Below, one piece after another: positions 1 through 11,680 of a stretch of DNA of 64,000 nt. The DNA lies in contig JAYKKI010000016.1 in the NCBI GenBank assembly GCA_039881145.1, forward strand, positions 14,768,501 to 14,832,500, read 5' to 3'. The notes under the pieces were generated by a model that ran no database searches, was not told the origin of the DNA, and saw only the letters and a list, made by a program, of their open reading frames with translations. The position numbers and the translations under genes were made by a program. Each line of letters starts with the position of its first letter. Positions within the stretch are counted from its first letter, which is position 1. Origin of the DNA: Druceiella hillmani. Taxonomy: Eukaryota; Arthropoda; Insecta; Lepidoptera; Hepialidae.

Positions 1-1130
1 TGTGATACTTACTTCTTACCAAGTTTCAAATTTCTAGCCGAACGGAAAGTACTTTTTGTAGTTTTAATGAACGAGTTGGTATCAAGGAAAGTGACAAATT
101 CCGTAAACGAAGATACTATACAGCTGCAGAAATTAGTATTTAATATGAATTTGAACGTAATATATTTGGTTATTACTCAGAAAAATGTTCTTGTAAAACA
201 AATAAAATGATCATGAAATGGTTATGTGGTTTTTATTTTGAGATACTTAATCTTTAAAAATCTAAAATGGGGTAAATGTTTCAATTTAATCCTCAAAACA
301 TTTCGAGTTGACGGCATTTTATTCCCATTTTTAATGCTTTCTGCAGACGCATTCCGCAAAATGCATTGAGAACTATTTAATAATTTTATCCCAATTAAAA
401 ATCATTGAAATAAATCAAATAAAGAAGCTTATAAAGATAATTCAAAACAAATTTTGACTACTTTCTACTTTTTTTTTCTATTTTCCGTAATTTTATAACT
501 TTTTCTGAATGCATCATAAATATATGTATACACTTTGTCTCTTGGAACTTTTTAGGAGACAAATTAAACTTTATATTTCAATTTATCTTTTCAAGCTTTT
601 TTCATTGATACGCTTCTTCGTGGATACAGAAAAAATATTTCATTTCCATTTTAGTTCCAATATTTCAATATTTTCATGCAAGACACATACATTTGAAAGC
701 CGTTTTTCGAAGCCCTTTCTTGTATCTGTGATGGATTTTAAGAGAAAATATTAAACCAATATATTCAAATAACCAATATATAGAATGGTACATAAAGTTT
801 TTAGCTTATATTAAGATGTATGAAACGGTATTCCGTACTATGAAATCAGTTTGCTGTTTAGGAATTATGAAGGAATACATGGTTCATAATAATACATATG
901 TCCATAATAAGGTCACGGTAACCTGCTAATTCAGACCTTTGATTCAATATCCACTTCGATCTGATTTACGAGCAATTTTTAATATTATCCTAGAAAGTAC
1001 TGGGACAAGTAATAAAATTTAGAATACATCCATCAAATTCTCATTTATTAGCATCTCCGCGTATATAAGTATGTATATATATAAACTGCTAAAATCATAA
1101 CCTCCTTTTTGACATTGCCGCAGTTAAATA
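1..1130. other. Anonymous AT-rich DNA
   Basis: No coding similarity, RNA gene or mobile-element end is visible. The short open frames are rich in Phe, Ile, Lys, Leu and Tyr, as expected from random AT-rich sequence. Around 825-850 a phrase ending ttccgtac faintly resembles the dispersed repeat described for 22605-23985, but it is too short to assign. Confidence 0.5.
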
Positions 1131-3041
<1,911 letters not shown>

Positions 3042-3336
3042 ATGAAAATTTCACAAAAAGTTCAATGGAATGCTCTTGCCTCATGAATCCCCTTTAAGGT
3101 CAAAAGCGTGGAACGCAGCAAACAATATATGCAAAATATTACGTGAAGATATTCTCTCCTATAACATAGCCCAATACTGGTACAGAAGATTCAAAATAGG
3201 AAATTTTTGAGATGACGGGTTTATTAGTTGTCAGTATAGTAGCTTAGTATTTCAAGACCAATGGCATAGCAAAATAGTATATGACTTCAGTGCAAAGCAA
3301 GTTAGAAATAATCTGTATTATTTGGAACTCTCATGA
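3042..3336 (+). pseudogene. mariner transposase N-terminal remnant
   Basis: The frame starting at 3073 reads a stretch like the N-terminal helix-turn-helix region of mariner (Tc1/mariner superfamily) transposases. It contains AANNICKILREDILS, then QYWYRRFKIGNF followed by D-D. This matches the family pattern of an 'A-x-N-I-C ... GED-x-IS' helix and a 'W-F-x-R-F-K-x-G-N-F-D' segment. A stop falls right after GNF (3208-3210). A start codon at 3042 lies in another frame, so a frameshift is likely as well. The rest of the N-terminal domain is only weakly readable to the stop at 3334-3336, and no DDE catalytic region follows. Seen: the HTH-like pattern. Inferred: mariner origin. This is a dead fragment. 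Confidence 0.6.
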
Positions 3337-4132
3337 AACTAAAAATATCTTTATAATTTATAGTGCTCCAAAAAACTTTCCTTTGATATCTTTATATGAG
3401 AAAATAGGGTTTTTCTTTTTCATCCTCATTTTCTCTTGAGTACGTTTGGTTACTGTTTGTTACAGCGCAGAAGAGAAGTTTCTTTGGTGAAACTTATTTT
3501 GTGATTGTTAACTGAAAATATTTCATGGTATAATTTCTTGGAAAAACCCTCAATCTTCATTAATGAGAACTACTTGCGCTCACGTATTCATAATATTTTT
3601 GGCTATCAGTATATAGAGCCGAATAAGTATGAAATCTTCATTTGACAACGATATATAATTTTTCAAGTACAGATCGTGAGTTGCGCCAGAGTATGGAATG
3701 TTTGTAATATGTGGAAATAAAATTATTTAAATGTGTCGTCGTAGTGTGTTGTAAGATTACTAAATTTATTTAATTGTCCTTTAATAATTATAATTAAAAC
3801 GCACAAGCTAACAACAGTATAGGATTCATTTTTATTATAGGATATTAATTATTAATTAAATATATATTTATAAAAAAACATTTTTAAATTGTGTAAATAA
3901 TTTATTAATCTCCGCAAAATTTGCCAAAACAAGTGGTCAATAATATAGTTAATAATTATAACATGTATTTCAAAATATAAGAACAATAATATTTTTGAAG
4001 CACCATTAGAATTGAAATATTTGGAGCTCTGATTTAAATTTATTAATTTAATCATATTTATAAGAAAACTACACTAACTGTTAGATTTTCTCCTCCTGCT
4101 TTACCAAGTGTCTTTTTTTTGCCAATCTAAGA
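3337..4132. other. Anonymous AT-rich DNA
   Basis: This follows the mariner fragment. I looked for the D-D-D catalytic segment and for terminal inverted repeats of that element and saw none. No other feature is recognisable. Confidence 0.45.
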
Positions 4133-4214
4133 GATTTATGATATTTTTAAAGTAAGTATTAATGTAAGGGTTCGAACCCTTACATTAATACTGACTTTAA
4201 AAATATCATAAATC
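4133..4214. repeat. 82-bp near-perfect palindrome with no loop
   Basis: The two 41-bp arms are 4133-4173 and 4174-4214. They are reverse complements with a single mismatched pair, and there is no spacer between them. The centre reads GTAAGGGTTCGAACCCTTAC. The single strand could fold into one long hairpin, or the duplex could extrude a cruciform. No transposon end or target duplication is visible around it. The central gggttcgaaccc also happens to look like a tRNA T-arm, but the palindrome alone explains this. Confidence 0.95.
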
Positions 4215-5635
4215 CAATAATAAATTAATAAACTATGCCATAAAACAATAATTTTTAAATGTCTCTTTTTTCACAGAGTTATTAATGTCAAGAGTCTGGT
4301 ATTCGAAAGACAGAGGTTTGTAAGTATCCTTCAGAAAGATAATGACTAACTAAACCCTATTACCTTTAATAATTTAAGTTTTCCTTTCATGAATGGGATT
4401 GTGTACTTTAAATTTAGTATGATGACCAAAATAAATTACATTGGGGACAAAACTTATACTTTAATTTCCTTTTATATCATTGTGGATAATATTAGATTGG
4501 CGACCAATATCATTGAAATTTAACTTTGAAAACTTTATTTTAAAAATGTTCAAAATACTAATTTCAATTTAATGAATATAGAAGTAAATAATCTATTAAA
4601 ATTAAAAATTCTCCTTCAATAAAACGAATACATAACGAATCGTTTTTATTACTTTGTCGTGTTTCCCAAAAAGTAAAGATAAATAAAGTTTTCGCTTAGA
4701 TGCGATGTATAATGATGATGATCAAGAAAAATAATTAATTTTTTCTCTTAGTTCATTCCTTTTTCAGATTATGTGGGAAAAAAGGTAGTTAAAATGTAAA
4801 TTCAACTCGCATTAATGGTGTTTCTTACAAACAATGAATTAGAAAAAGCCGTATAAAGATCTATAAAAACAGGTAATTTTATGCAGGTGCAAATAAATGT
4901 AAATCGCGCCATGTTGAGGAATTGTGTAAGTAAAGATAATTTTTCGGTAATTAATCTAACATGGCCTTTATACTTAAAACGTAATGAATTGGATTTTTTT
5001 GAAGAAACTTTAATTGTTTAACTTAACATACTTAGGAATAAATACTGAATCTCCGCGAATAACAATGATAGTTACATATTTAACACAAGTGTTAAAAAAA
5101 ATATAACCAGAATTGGTTGGTGGTTCCTGTAATATCTTCTTTTTGAAATAAAGGTTCTATACCAAATAACGCATAATATACATAAAATAAAGCCAGTAGA
5201 GGATAATAATTTTTAAAATATATTGTTTGATTCTTTTGAATGTTCATATTTTCTTTTGTTACATTTGTAATATATTTACATTGCCTTTTAAGTGTCTCAC
5301 TCGTCTGCATGTCTATCTAACACAGTCATTTTCTTTCTAAAACTTCATGAAGCGGATCACTGAAATTTGGAATAGCAAAAAAACATGATAAATCTGTAAA
5401 TATCTAAATATTTAACACTGAAGTGTCTTTGGAAACGGTTAATAATAAGGACCTCAAAATATTTTTTTGTAATTTTAAGAGATATATTCTCAGACATATA
5501 TTGATCAATGGGCAAAAAAATTTGCCTCCTTTTAATTCCAGAACCACCCAACTTAAAATTATGGAAAAGTAAGATTTTTAGAAACCTATCCAAAGCGCGT
5601 GGCAAAATGATTGCGAGTATCCTATATCTTATAAT
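4215..5635. other. Anonymous AT-rich DNA
   Basis: No supported gene or repeat. The minus-strand frames at 5092-5310 and 5357-5605 are short, have no recognisable domain, and have a composition typical of noncoding AT-rich DNA. Confidence 0.45.
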
Positions 5636-5800
5636 TTTTTTAATTTAACGTCTGCGTAAGATGCAGTAGGCAATATATCTATGTTGTCAAAATTACAGTG
5701 GAAAATAAACGTGTAAGTACTCTGATATAAATTTTATAAACTTATAAATATTTATAGGTGTCTATCTTTAACTGAATCCTCGAAGTGGTGGGGTAGTTTA
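5636..5800 (-). repeat. Fragment of the dispersed 'GTAGGCAATATAT' repeat
   Basis: The phrase cgtctgcgtaagatgcagtaggcaatatat near 5650-5680 matches the interior of the repeat family seen better at 10690-11040, 12085-12150, 45610-45775 and 58720-58830, where an 'agtaggcaatatat..acgttga' block recurs. Only the core is clear; the rest has decayed. Confidence 0.5.
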
Positions 5801-5841
5801 TAGGATTCTAATCAGGCTAGAGAGGTTTTAAATTTACAAGT

Positions 5842-5903
5842 TACACATACACACATACGTACGCATGCACACACGTACGCTCTCACGCATGCACACACAC
5901 ACA
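5842..5903. repeat. CA-rich / ACGTACGCATGC simple repeat
   Basis: Alternating purine-pyrimidine tract of acacat, acgtacgc and cacacaca units. Such tracts can adopt left-handed DNA. The open frame that starts inside it (5865-6152) is His/Thr-rich only because it reads through the repeat. Confidence 0.9.
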
Positions 5904-6475
5904 GCCATTGCAATTTGTGTTTCTACACAAAGACTTTACTTGACATATAAAATCCATTTTTCAAAAATTTCTTTTACTCAGTTCAGTAAGATAAAAAACT
6001 GTATTCTTAAATTTTTTCAGAATTTTTTCTGCTCCGATCTATCTAAAATACAACATATTACAGAAATAATTATTATTGATAATATCAAAATTTGTCTCCG
6101 ATTACAATTTCTGCGAGAAAGCGAAATATATTTATTTTCCCGAATAAAATAGATATTTGTTATAAATCCAATAATCTCTAATTTTCGACAACGTTGAACT
6201 TTTTTCTTATATGTGTAACATTTTTCAATATCACCAATATGAACATAGTTAAGAGTTCACGATTTATTTTAAGTCTGAAAGTTATTCCACCTGAATGAAA
6301 GATATGAACAGTGATTTGCATGGGGGAAGAATATAATTAAGAGAATTAAGACAAGCTAAAATTTATCTTATCTTCTTACTTGGTCACCGAGAATTAACAA
6401 TTTTTTTAACTATAGATGTTTGACGATACAGTAACATTATTTGGAATTCAAAAAATGAAGATGAGATCCAATTAC
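5904..6475. other. Anonymous AT-rich DNA
   Basis: Nothing supported. The open frame running to 6152 is a read-through from the simple repeat, and I recognise no domain in it. Confidence 0.45.
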
Positions 6476-6688
6476 CTGTCGTGCGCAATTAATCACTGCC
6501 AACTCAGGGAGACGGGAATGAAATGACTTACAGGCCAGAGAGGATTTCTCACGATTAAAGGCATAATTTCTCAATACTGTTATATCAAGCATAATCACTT
6601 GAAGTTCCGTAACATTGGCCATAGTAAATGAGAACAAATAGGTACTATATACACCTAATGGAAATGAAGCAAATATTTTTTTAAAGTC
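6476..6688 (-). other. Possible host exon (unverified)
   Basis: On the minus strand, 6688-6476 is an uninterrupted 71-codon frame. A pyrimidine-rich tract ending in CAG precedes it (tttttttataattcag) and CAG|GTAATT follows it, so it would be an internal exon with phase 0 at both ends. Its G+C looks higher than the flanks, and it reads less like AT-driven noise (for example TELQVIMLD and LPELAVINCARQ). A second good donor, CT|GTAAGT, lies inside at about 6533. I recognise no domain, no partner exon is identified, and splice-like motifs are common by chance, so this is only a candidate. Confidence 0.2.
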
Positions 6689-7070
6689 CTGAATTATAAA
6701 AAAAATCTGAAATAACCTCATAAATTTTTTTGGTACACAGGAACATGATCATACTACATTTCTTTCTAAATGAATTTATCTCACAACGACATTCTTTTCG
6801 AGGTGCAAATCCCCAAAAATAATAATTGTACAAGGTATCGGGTAAAATTATTGTTTTTAGGTTTTCGCATCTCGCTAAGAAAATAGTGGCGACCTTGGGA
6901 GACCACTTAGGTGTGCATTATTTTGTCAGTCGATCGCAGCCATTTTTCGCAGAAACCATTTGAGGTTGTAATTTGAAATTTGGGACAGTGATAAATCAAA
7001 CTAGCTTGTTTATATCGCATTAGTTAAAAATATTCACATGTGAATTTTAGAGGGGGCAAATAAGGTAGAT
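6689..7070. other. AT-rich DNA with a weak trace of the dispersed repeat
   Basis: Around 6930-7000 a phrase of the type 'cagaaaccattt...aatttgaaatttgggacag' resembles a segment of the dispersed repeat family (compare 10500-10530 and 28690-28720). Otherwise nothing is recognised. Confidence 0.35.
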
Positions 7071-7329
7071 GAAAAAAAAAATTGTCAGATGTGTCTATAT
7101 GAAGTAAATTACGGGTTTATTTGAACTCCAATCCAATTTAGTAAGATAGTACTGGAGATATTGAGGGTCTACATTATTTTTCTCAGAAACCGTTTTACCT
7201 ACTGGAAACTTAACATGATAATAAAACCTGTCGAACTGCGTATTTCTCAGAAGTTTATACTGACAAATATAATATTTGAATAAACATGTTTGATAAGGCG
7301 AATAAACTATTTTTAAATTCATGCATCGA

Positions 7330-7790
7330 GTAGCCATCATCAGTGGCTCGACAGTCCTCGGAGGCCCCTGGCCTTCTCAAGCAGACTGTTCCAAGCTATC
7401 TTTCTGGGCGCCATGTTTTTCCAGTTTGTTGTATCGAGAGCATCAAAAATACTTTGTATGCAGGTCACCTATCTTAATTTGGGTCTTTCTCTTCCTCTTG
7501 AGCCAGTTGGTTTGACCAGAACAATTCGTTTTGTGGTTCTATCTCCTTTCATCTAATTACATGGCCGGCCCACTTCATACGTTTAATTTTTATAAATATT
7601 ATTATATCTGGTTCTTTAAATAAGCGATAAAGTTCGGCGTTAGTTCTCCTTTTCCAGAACCTATTGTCAAAGAACCCACCAAAGATGGATGTGGGGATTT
7701 TTCGTTCGAAACTTGCAAGGGTTTGTTTCACCAGTTTGGGATAATGTCCACGATTCAGATGAATATGTAAGTACTTATCTGATTAAGCTC
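7330..7790 (-). pseudogene. LINE reverse transcriptase, C-terminal remnant
   Basis: The minus strand encodes the region after the palm of a non-LTR retrotransposon reverse transcriptase. In order: ESWTLSQTGET (about 7770), then in another frame ASFERKIPTSIFGG, WKRRTNAELYRLFKEPDI and IKRMKWAGHVIR (7731-7549). After a further disruption come TGSRGRERPKLR and ALDTTNWKNMAPRK..WNSLLEKA, ending at a stop near 7330. These are the conserved C-terminal blocks of the family ('FERKILR', 'NxELYxLYxEPDI', 'RLxWAGHV', 'RGRPxxRW', 'LLExAK'). At least two frame breaks make it nonfunctional. Catalytic motifs are not present here. A sister copy lies at 25735-26100. Confidence 0.85.
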
Positions 7791-8193
7791 TAACTGCACT
7801 ACTGCATCGAGTAGCATTTCAATTAGAAAAGCAAATTAAATATAAGAATTCGAAATGATTTGTCTCAAAATTGTACTTAAGATATATTTCATCTCCTTTA
7901 TCCTTAAAACTCTAACAGTCAAAATTATGACACAAATAGCGTTACTAAAAGTTAACTTAAAATTGACTGCAAAACGTAACCACCATTCTAAATATCATAG
8001 TTTTTGAGATATTTTTTTAGGTTTTTATGAAACACCATTGGAAAATATAATTTTTTTGGTGATAATTTAATATTAGTTAATATTTTAACAAAATTTTTGA
8101 AATTTGATGTCCATAGAGTTTTAATTAAATATTAAAAGTGATCTTCTGGAGAATAAACTGTCCTTTAATTAGACTAAAAGAGGGGAAATATTG

Positions 8194-8236
8194 AATGGTC
8201 CTCTTGATTAAATAGTTTTTAATCAAGAGGACCATT
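8194..8236. repeat. 19-bp perfect hairpin, only in the left duplicate copy
   Basis: The arms 8194-8212 and 8218-8236 are exact reverse complements around a 5-base loop (tagtt). It sits in a segment of about 130 bp (8165-8300) that is absent from the matching place in the right copy near 26500. The palindrome was therefore gained here or lost there after the duplication. Confidence 0.93.
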
Positions 8237-8485
8237 GAGATGAATGACTAAAAATGTCTTTCGAATTTAAGTAAGAATGAACTTTGTTCAGCGCCTTACA
8301 AATTTGTTTTTGCCATAAATATTGATTGGCAATATGGTTTTATAGAAAAGTTTTTGTTAATCAAAATAAATATTAGTATGCGATAGTGCTATATTAACAA
8401 ATATAGAATGAAGATTAAATGACATAACTAAACGATATTAATTTGCTTTATCTTTTATAAAAAATTATCAAATTCGAAAAACATG

Positions 8486-8854
8486 AGAACAAGTTTAGCG
8501 GAGCGAAAATGCCGACTTCTCTATTTTTTAATGAAAGATGCATATAAAAATCAAATATTTTGAAAAAAAGTGGGGCCAATCGCGTTTGTTTTATTACAAA
8601 AAAGTGTTTTTAAAAAAAGACCAAAAAGAATACCATAATTTGTTTAATGGTAAAGTATCTTTAACTATTATTTTTGTAATTACATACTTTATACTTAATC
8701 AAAATAACAAATAGAAATGCTAATACTAAAAGTTAAAGAAGAGAAAAATAAGAATTTAAAAATGTTAAGAAGACGACGTCTGTCTCAATTTATGTCGTCT
8801 CAAATACTCAACGCGCACAGATTGCAAGGCATCATTGTGTTTGCTCGCTTTAAT
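8486..8854. repeat. 369-bp block identical to 26705-27073
   Basis: Read base by base against the right copy, the block has no substitution and no indel for 369 positions. It is bounded by a g/a difference at 8485 and an a/g difference at 8855. Outside it the same duplicates differ often, both before 8485 (acgatattaat.. versus atgatattaaa..) and after 8855 (missing segments and many changes). The block is AT-rich except for its last 85 bp (gacgacgtctgtctc ... tttgctcgcttt). No convincing open frame; the longest Met-initiated frame is about 32 codons. Confidence 0.92.
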
Positions 8855-8980
8855 ACCTAAGCTGATTCGTCACACTCGATACCAAAGAGGCCTCAATCAC
8901 TCTGCTGTAGGCATAGTTTGCTTTATCTCTAATAACAGAGAAGAGCTTTGTGTCGTCGGCTAATAACAAGGGACTGACCA
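8851..8980 (-). pseudogene. LINE reverse transcriptase palm-motif remnant
   Basis: The minus strand reads SPLLLADDTKLFSVIRDKANYA from about 8975 downward. The 'L-x-ADD-T-K-L-F-x-V-I' string is the catalytic palm motif of one large group of non-LTR reverse transcriptases. A stop precedes it closely and another follows at 8851-8853. This type of ADD context differs from the YADDLD type at 45290-45320, so it comes from a different LINE lineage. The match is short but specific. It is duplicated at 27110-27205, where Lys is replaced by Glu (ADDTEL). Confidence 0.6.
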
Positions 8981-10419
8981 GTGCTTACCAGGCTGGCGGC
9001 ATTATTTACTCCTATCGTGAATCGCAACTTCGATTCAGAAAACTATGACTAAAAAAAACTGACAAAGTTTTGCATTCAACAGGGCAGGATTATATATTAG
9101 ATTAAACGCGCATCTAACCTCTTTTCCATGTTTTACGATACTATGGATTGATCAAAGTTTCCATTCAGCTGACGCATTCTATTAAAGAGAGGGACAAGTA
9201 TATTAAATATTATTTATGGGACCTGGATATTAAATATAAATTTTTATCCAAGATTTAATCATAAAACAGATAAAAAAATATAACCGTTTTTTTCCATTTA
9301 TTGGCGAGGATAATTACTCAAATTAAATTTGGAGAACAAATCCCCGCGGCAGTAAAGGAATGTTATTGAAAAATTAAATATTAGCTTAATTAATTTTAGT
9401 TAATATATAATCGCTAAATTCCGAAGTTAATTTTAAAAGGTACGTGGTATTAGCCGGTTCAATATTTGCATTTTATTTATTATTAATTAAACGACAAGAA
9501 AATTGCTTTGGGTATAAAACCGAGTTGTTTAATTTTAAACTTTTGTACAAGAAAAGCAAAAATTTACTTAAGTGATTTTAATAAGTTATTATTTGATTAT
9601 AATATTTTTTTGAAAATTTATGTTTAATGAAGCATGACCCTAAAAATCGTCTGTTAAACCAAACATTTTTTTTTAAATATGATCTAAATACTATCTAATA
9701 ATGAAACCTTAATTTTAGAAAAAAACTAATACGTATGAAAAAAATGGTTATAAAGATATTACAAATAATTATAACTCATAAAAATAAACGCCACATGAAC
9801 TACTGTGTATAAATAAAGCATTTTATATAAATGTTCCTAATGTATTCATTTTTGAATTTATAAATATCAATGTTACGGATTTAATATTCTCGCTAAAATA
9901 TAAGTATAAATTTTCATTTTCTGCAAATATACATAAAATATATTTCATAATAATAGAGTTAAAAGTACAAACTCGTAATATAAAAGCTTATAATATGTAT
10001 AAAATTGTATTTTCAGATAGTGTGTTGATTGTGACATCATAGTTTGTATTTTCCTATACAACTACTTAAGAATTTGATGACATATGAGTTATATGGTATC
10101 ATAAATAATATTTAGAGCCAAATTTTAACTGATATTTTATGAATATTTGATGATTCTTTCTACAAATGTGTTTTTACGTTATCATCCAACTATTTTGAAA
10201 TCCAAAATCATGATATTGGAAATTTGAGGAACATCGAAGTTTGCATTTTTAATCGAAAAAAGTGAAATTTGATACAAAATTTTTTAGTCATATTTTAACA
10301 AAACTGGAATATTGATACTATATCAATGTTCGAAACAATTACATCAACATTCGAAAAATTATATCAATATTAAAAACAATTATAATAATATTTTTTCAGT
10401 GCTAGGTACACTAGGTAGG

Positions 10420-11040
10420 TAGGTAAAAGAAAAAAACGGAAGTCTTATAAGATCATACACGTTTCTATCCATCACAGGGGTTTTAAAAACTGCTTGGTGT
10501 TGGGACGTTTAAATTTGGTACAATAATAAAACATATTAACCTGCATTAATCTCAATAACGAAAAGAGAAATATATATTTGGAAATTTTTGGGAAATCAAA
10601 ACAATTTTTTTAAAATTCCATATAAGGCATGGTGTGTCATTCGAAAGAGAAAAAGAAGCTAGTTATGAGTCTTAAAATATTTTTTTTTTAAATTTTATTT
10701 ATATTTCAGAGATAAACTGCGAAATATGTAAAAAATATGTTCCCCTCTTATTATTGAAACGGGTTGAAAACTACTGAACGAAATATCATAAAAAAATATG
10801 GTTCATAATACCAATGATTAAAAGATTAAAGGAACACTATAACGATTATCCCAAATCTTATAACTTTTGAAATACGAACCATGCCTTTACGCTTGTGAGA
10901 GCCACAGTAAATAATAATTTGCCATATATGTATGTTGGAGAAATTAATATTTCTAAATAGTTTAATAGAAATACTATATATGTTTAAATATTTTATGTCC
11001 CGAAATATATACCTGGCCCTCCTCTTACGAGTTCCATCAG
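10420..11040 (-). repeat. Dispersed repeat unit(s), minus orientation
   Basis: Includes 'aaaaacggaagtcttataagatca' near 10430, 'tttggtacaataataaaacatattaacc' near 10515, a 'gataaactgcgaaatatg' block near 10715, 'aattaatatttctaaatagtttaatagaaatactat' near 10945 and 'cttacgagttccatcagtact' near 11026. The same ordered blocks recur at 11130-11640, 28620-29020, 29985-30260 and 30360-30740. I associate the 'aaaaacggaa...ataggatca' phrase, from memory and unverified, with a repeat common in insect genomes. No coding capacity seen. Confidence 0.7.
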
Positions 11041-11129
11041 TACTAGACTGAATTGATTTTTAAGAGAATCTGAACTTAGTTTTATAAAATTCTTATAGAT
11101 TACACTATTGGTTGAGATTTATTATGTTT

Positions 11130-11640
11130 GACAATTTTCATCAACATATTTTTAAATCCCTTATCTCAAAAGGAAAAACGGAACTCTCATCACAACATTT
11201 GTCAACCATCACATCGAAATCGCTTGATGTATGAATTTGATATATGCCATAGTAATAAAACATATTAACTCGCACCTACCGTCAAAAATAGAAAATATTT
11301 GGAAGTTTTAATGGGGGTCTATTATATATCCGAAAAGCAAAAATTGTTCCCTATATGCCATCGTCTGTAAGGTCTAGTTACAAGAATCAAAATTGTTTCA
11401 TAATTTTATATTACATTTTCAGAAATAAACAGAAAATATGCAAAACGTAAACCCGCCTCAATTTTTGTCTTAATTTTTAAAATTACTCAACTGAAATTAT
11501 TAAAAATAGTGTTTTTGGAAGCCCATGAAAACGTTGTAAGAAAACTATAGCAATGATTCTAGATTTCATAATTTATTATGTATGTATCATGTTTTTACGC
11601 CAACTAAGAATTTAGTAGGCTACATATTTACGTTTTTCCA
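11130..11640 (-). repeat. Second dispersed repeat unit
   Basis: Repeats the ordered blocks of the preceding unit: 'tctcaaaaggaaaaacggaactctcatca' near 11165, 'atagtaataaaacatattaactcg' near 11250, 'gtgtttttggaagcccatgaaaa' near 11510 and 'aatttagtaggctacatattta' near 11610. With 10420-11040 and 11860-12160 it forms a loose head-to-tail series. Confidence 0.65.
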
Positions 11641-11680
11641 TATTCACAGTCGATTTTCTCGACAACTGTGCAACATAGAA

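Larger units (their letters stand above)
7071..11680. repeat. Left copy, block 1 of a large duplication (pairs with 25470-30765)
   Basis: From 'gtcagatgtgtc' onward this region aligns by eye, in the same orientation, with 25470-30765. The two copies differ by scattered substitutions and small indels. The left copy has about 130 bp (8165-8300) that the right lacks; the right has an extra 1.06 kb (28930-29990). The block contains LINE debris on the minus strand and several units of the dispersed repeat. It is not tandem: the copies start 18.4 kb apart. Divergence varies along the block and falls to zero at 8486-8854. Confidence 0.93.

Noticed and set aside
4155..4192. tRNA T-arm (gggttcgaaccc)
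   Set aside because: It is the centre of a perfect palindrome, which forces the pairing. No D-arm, anticodon arm or acceptor stem surrounds it.
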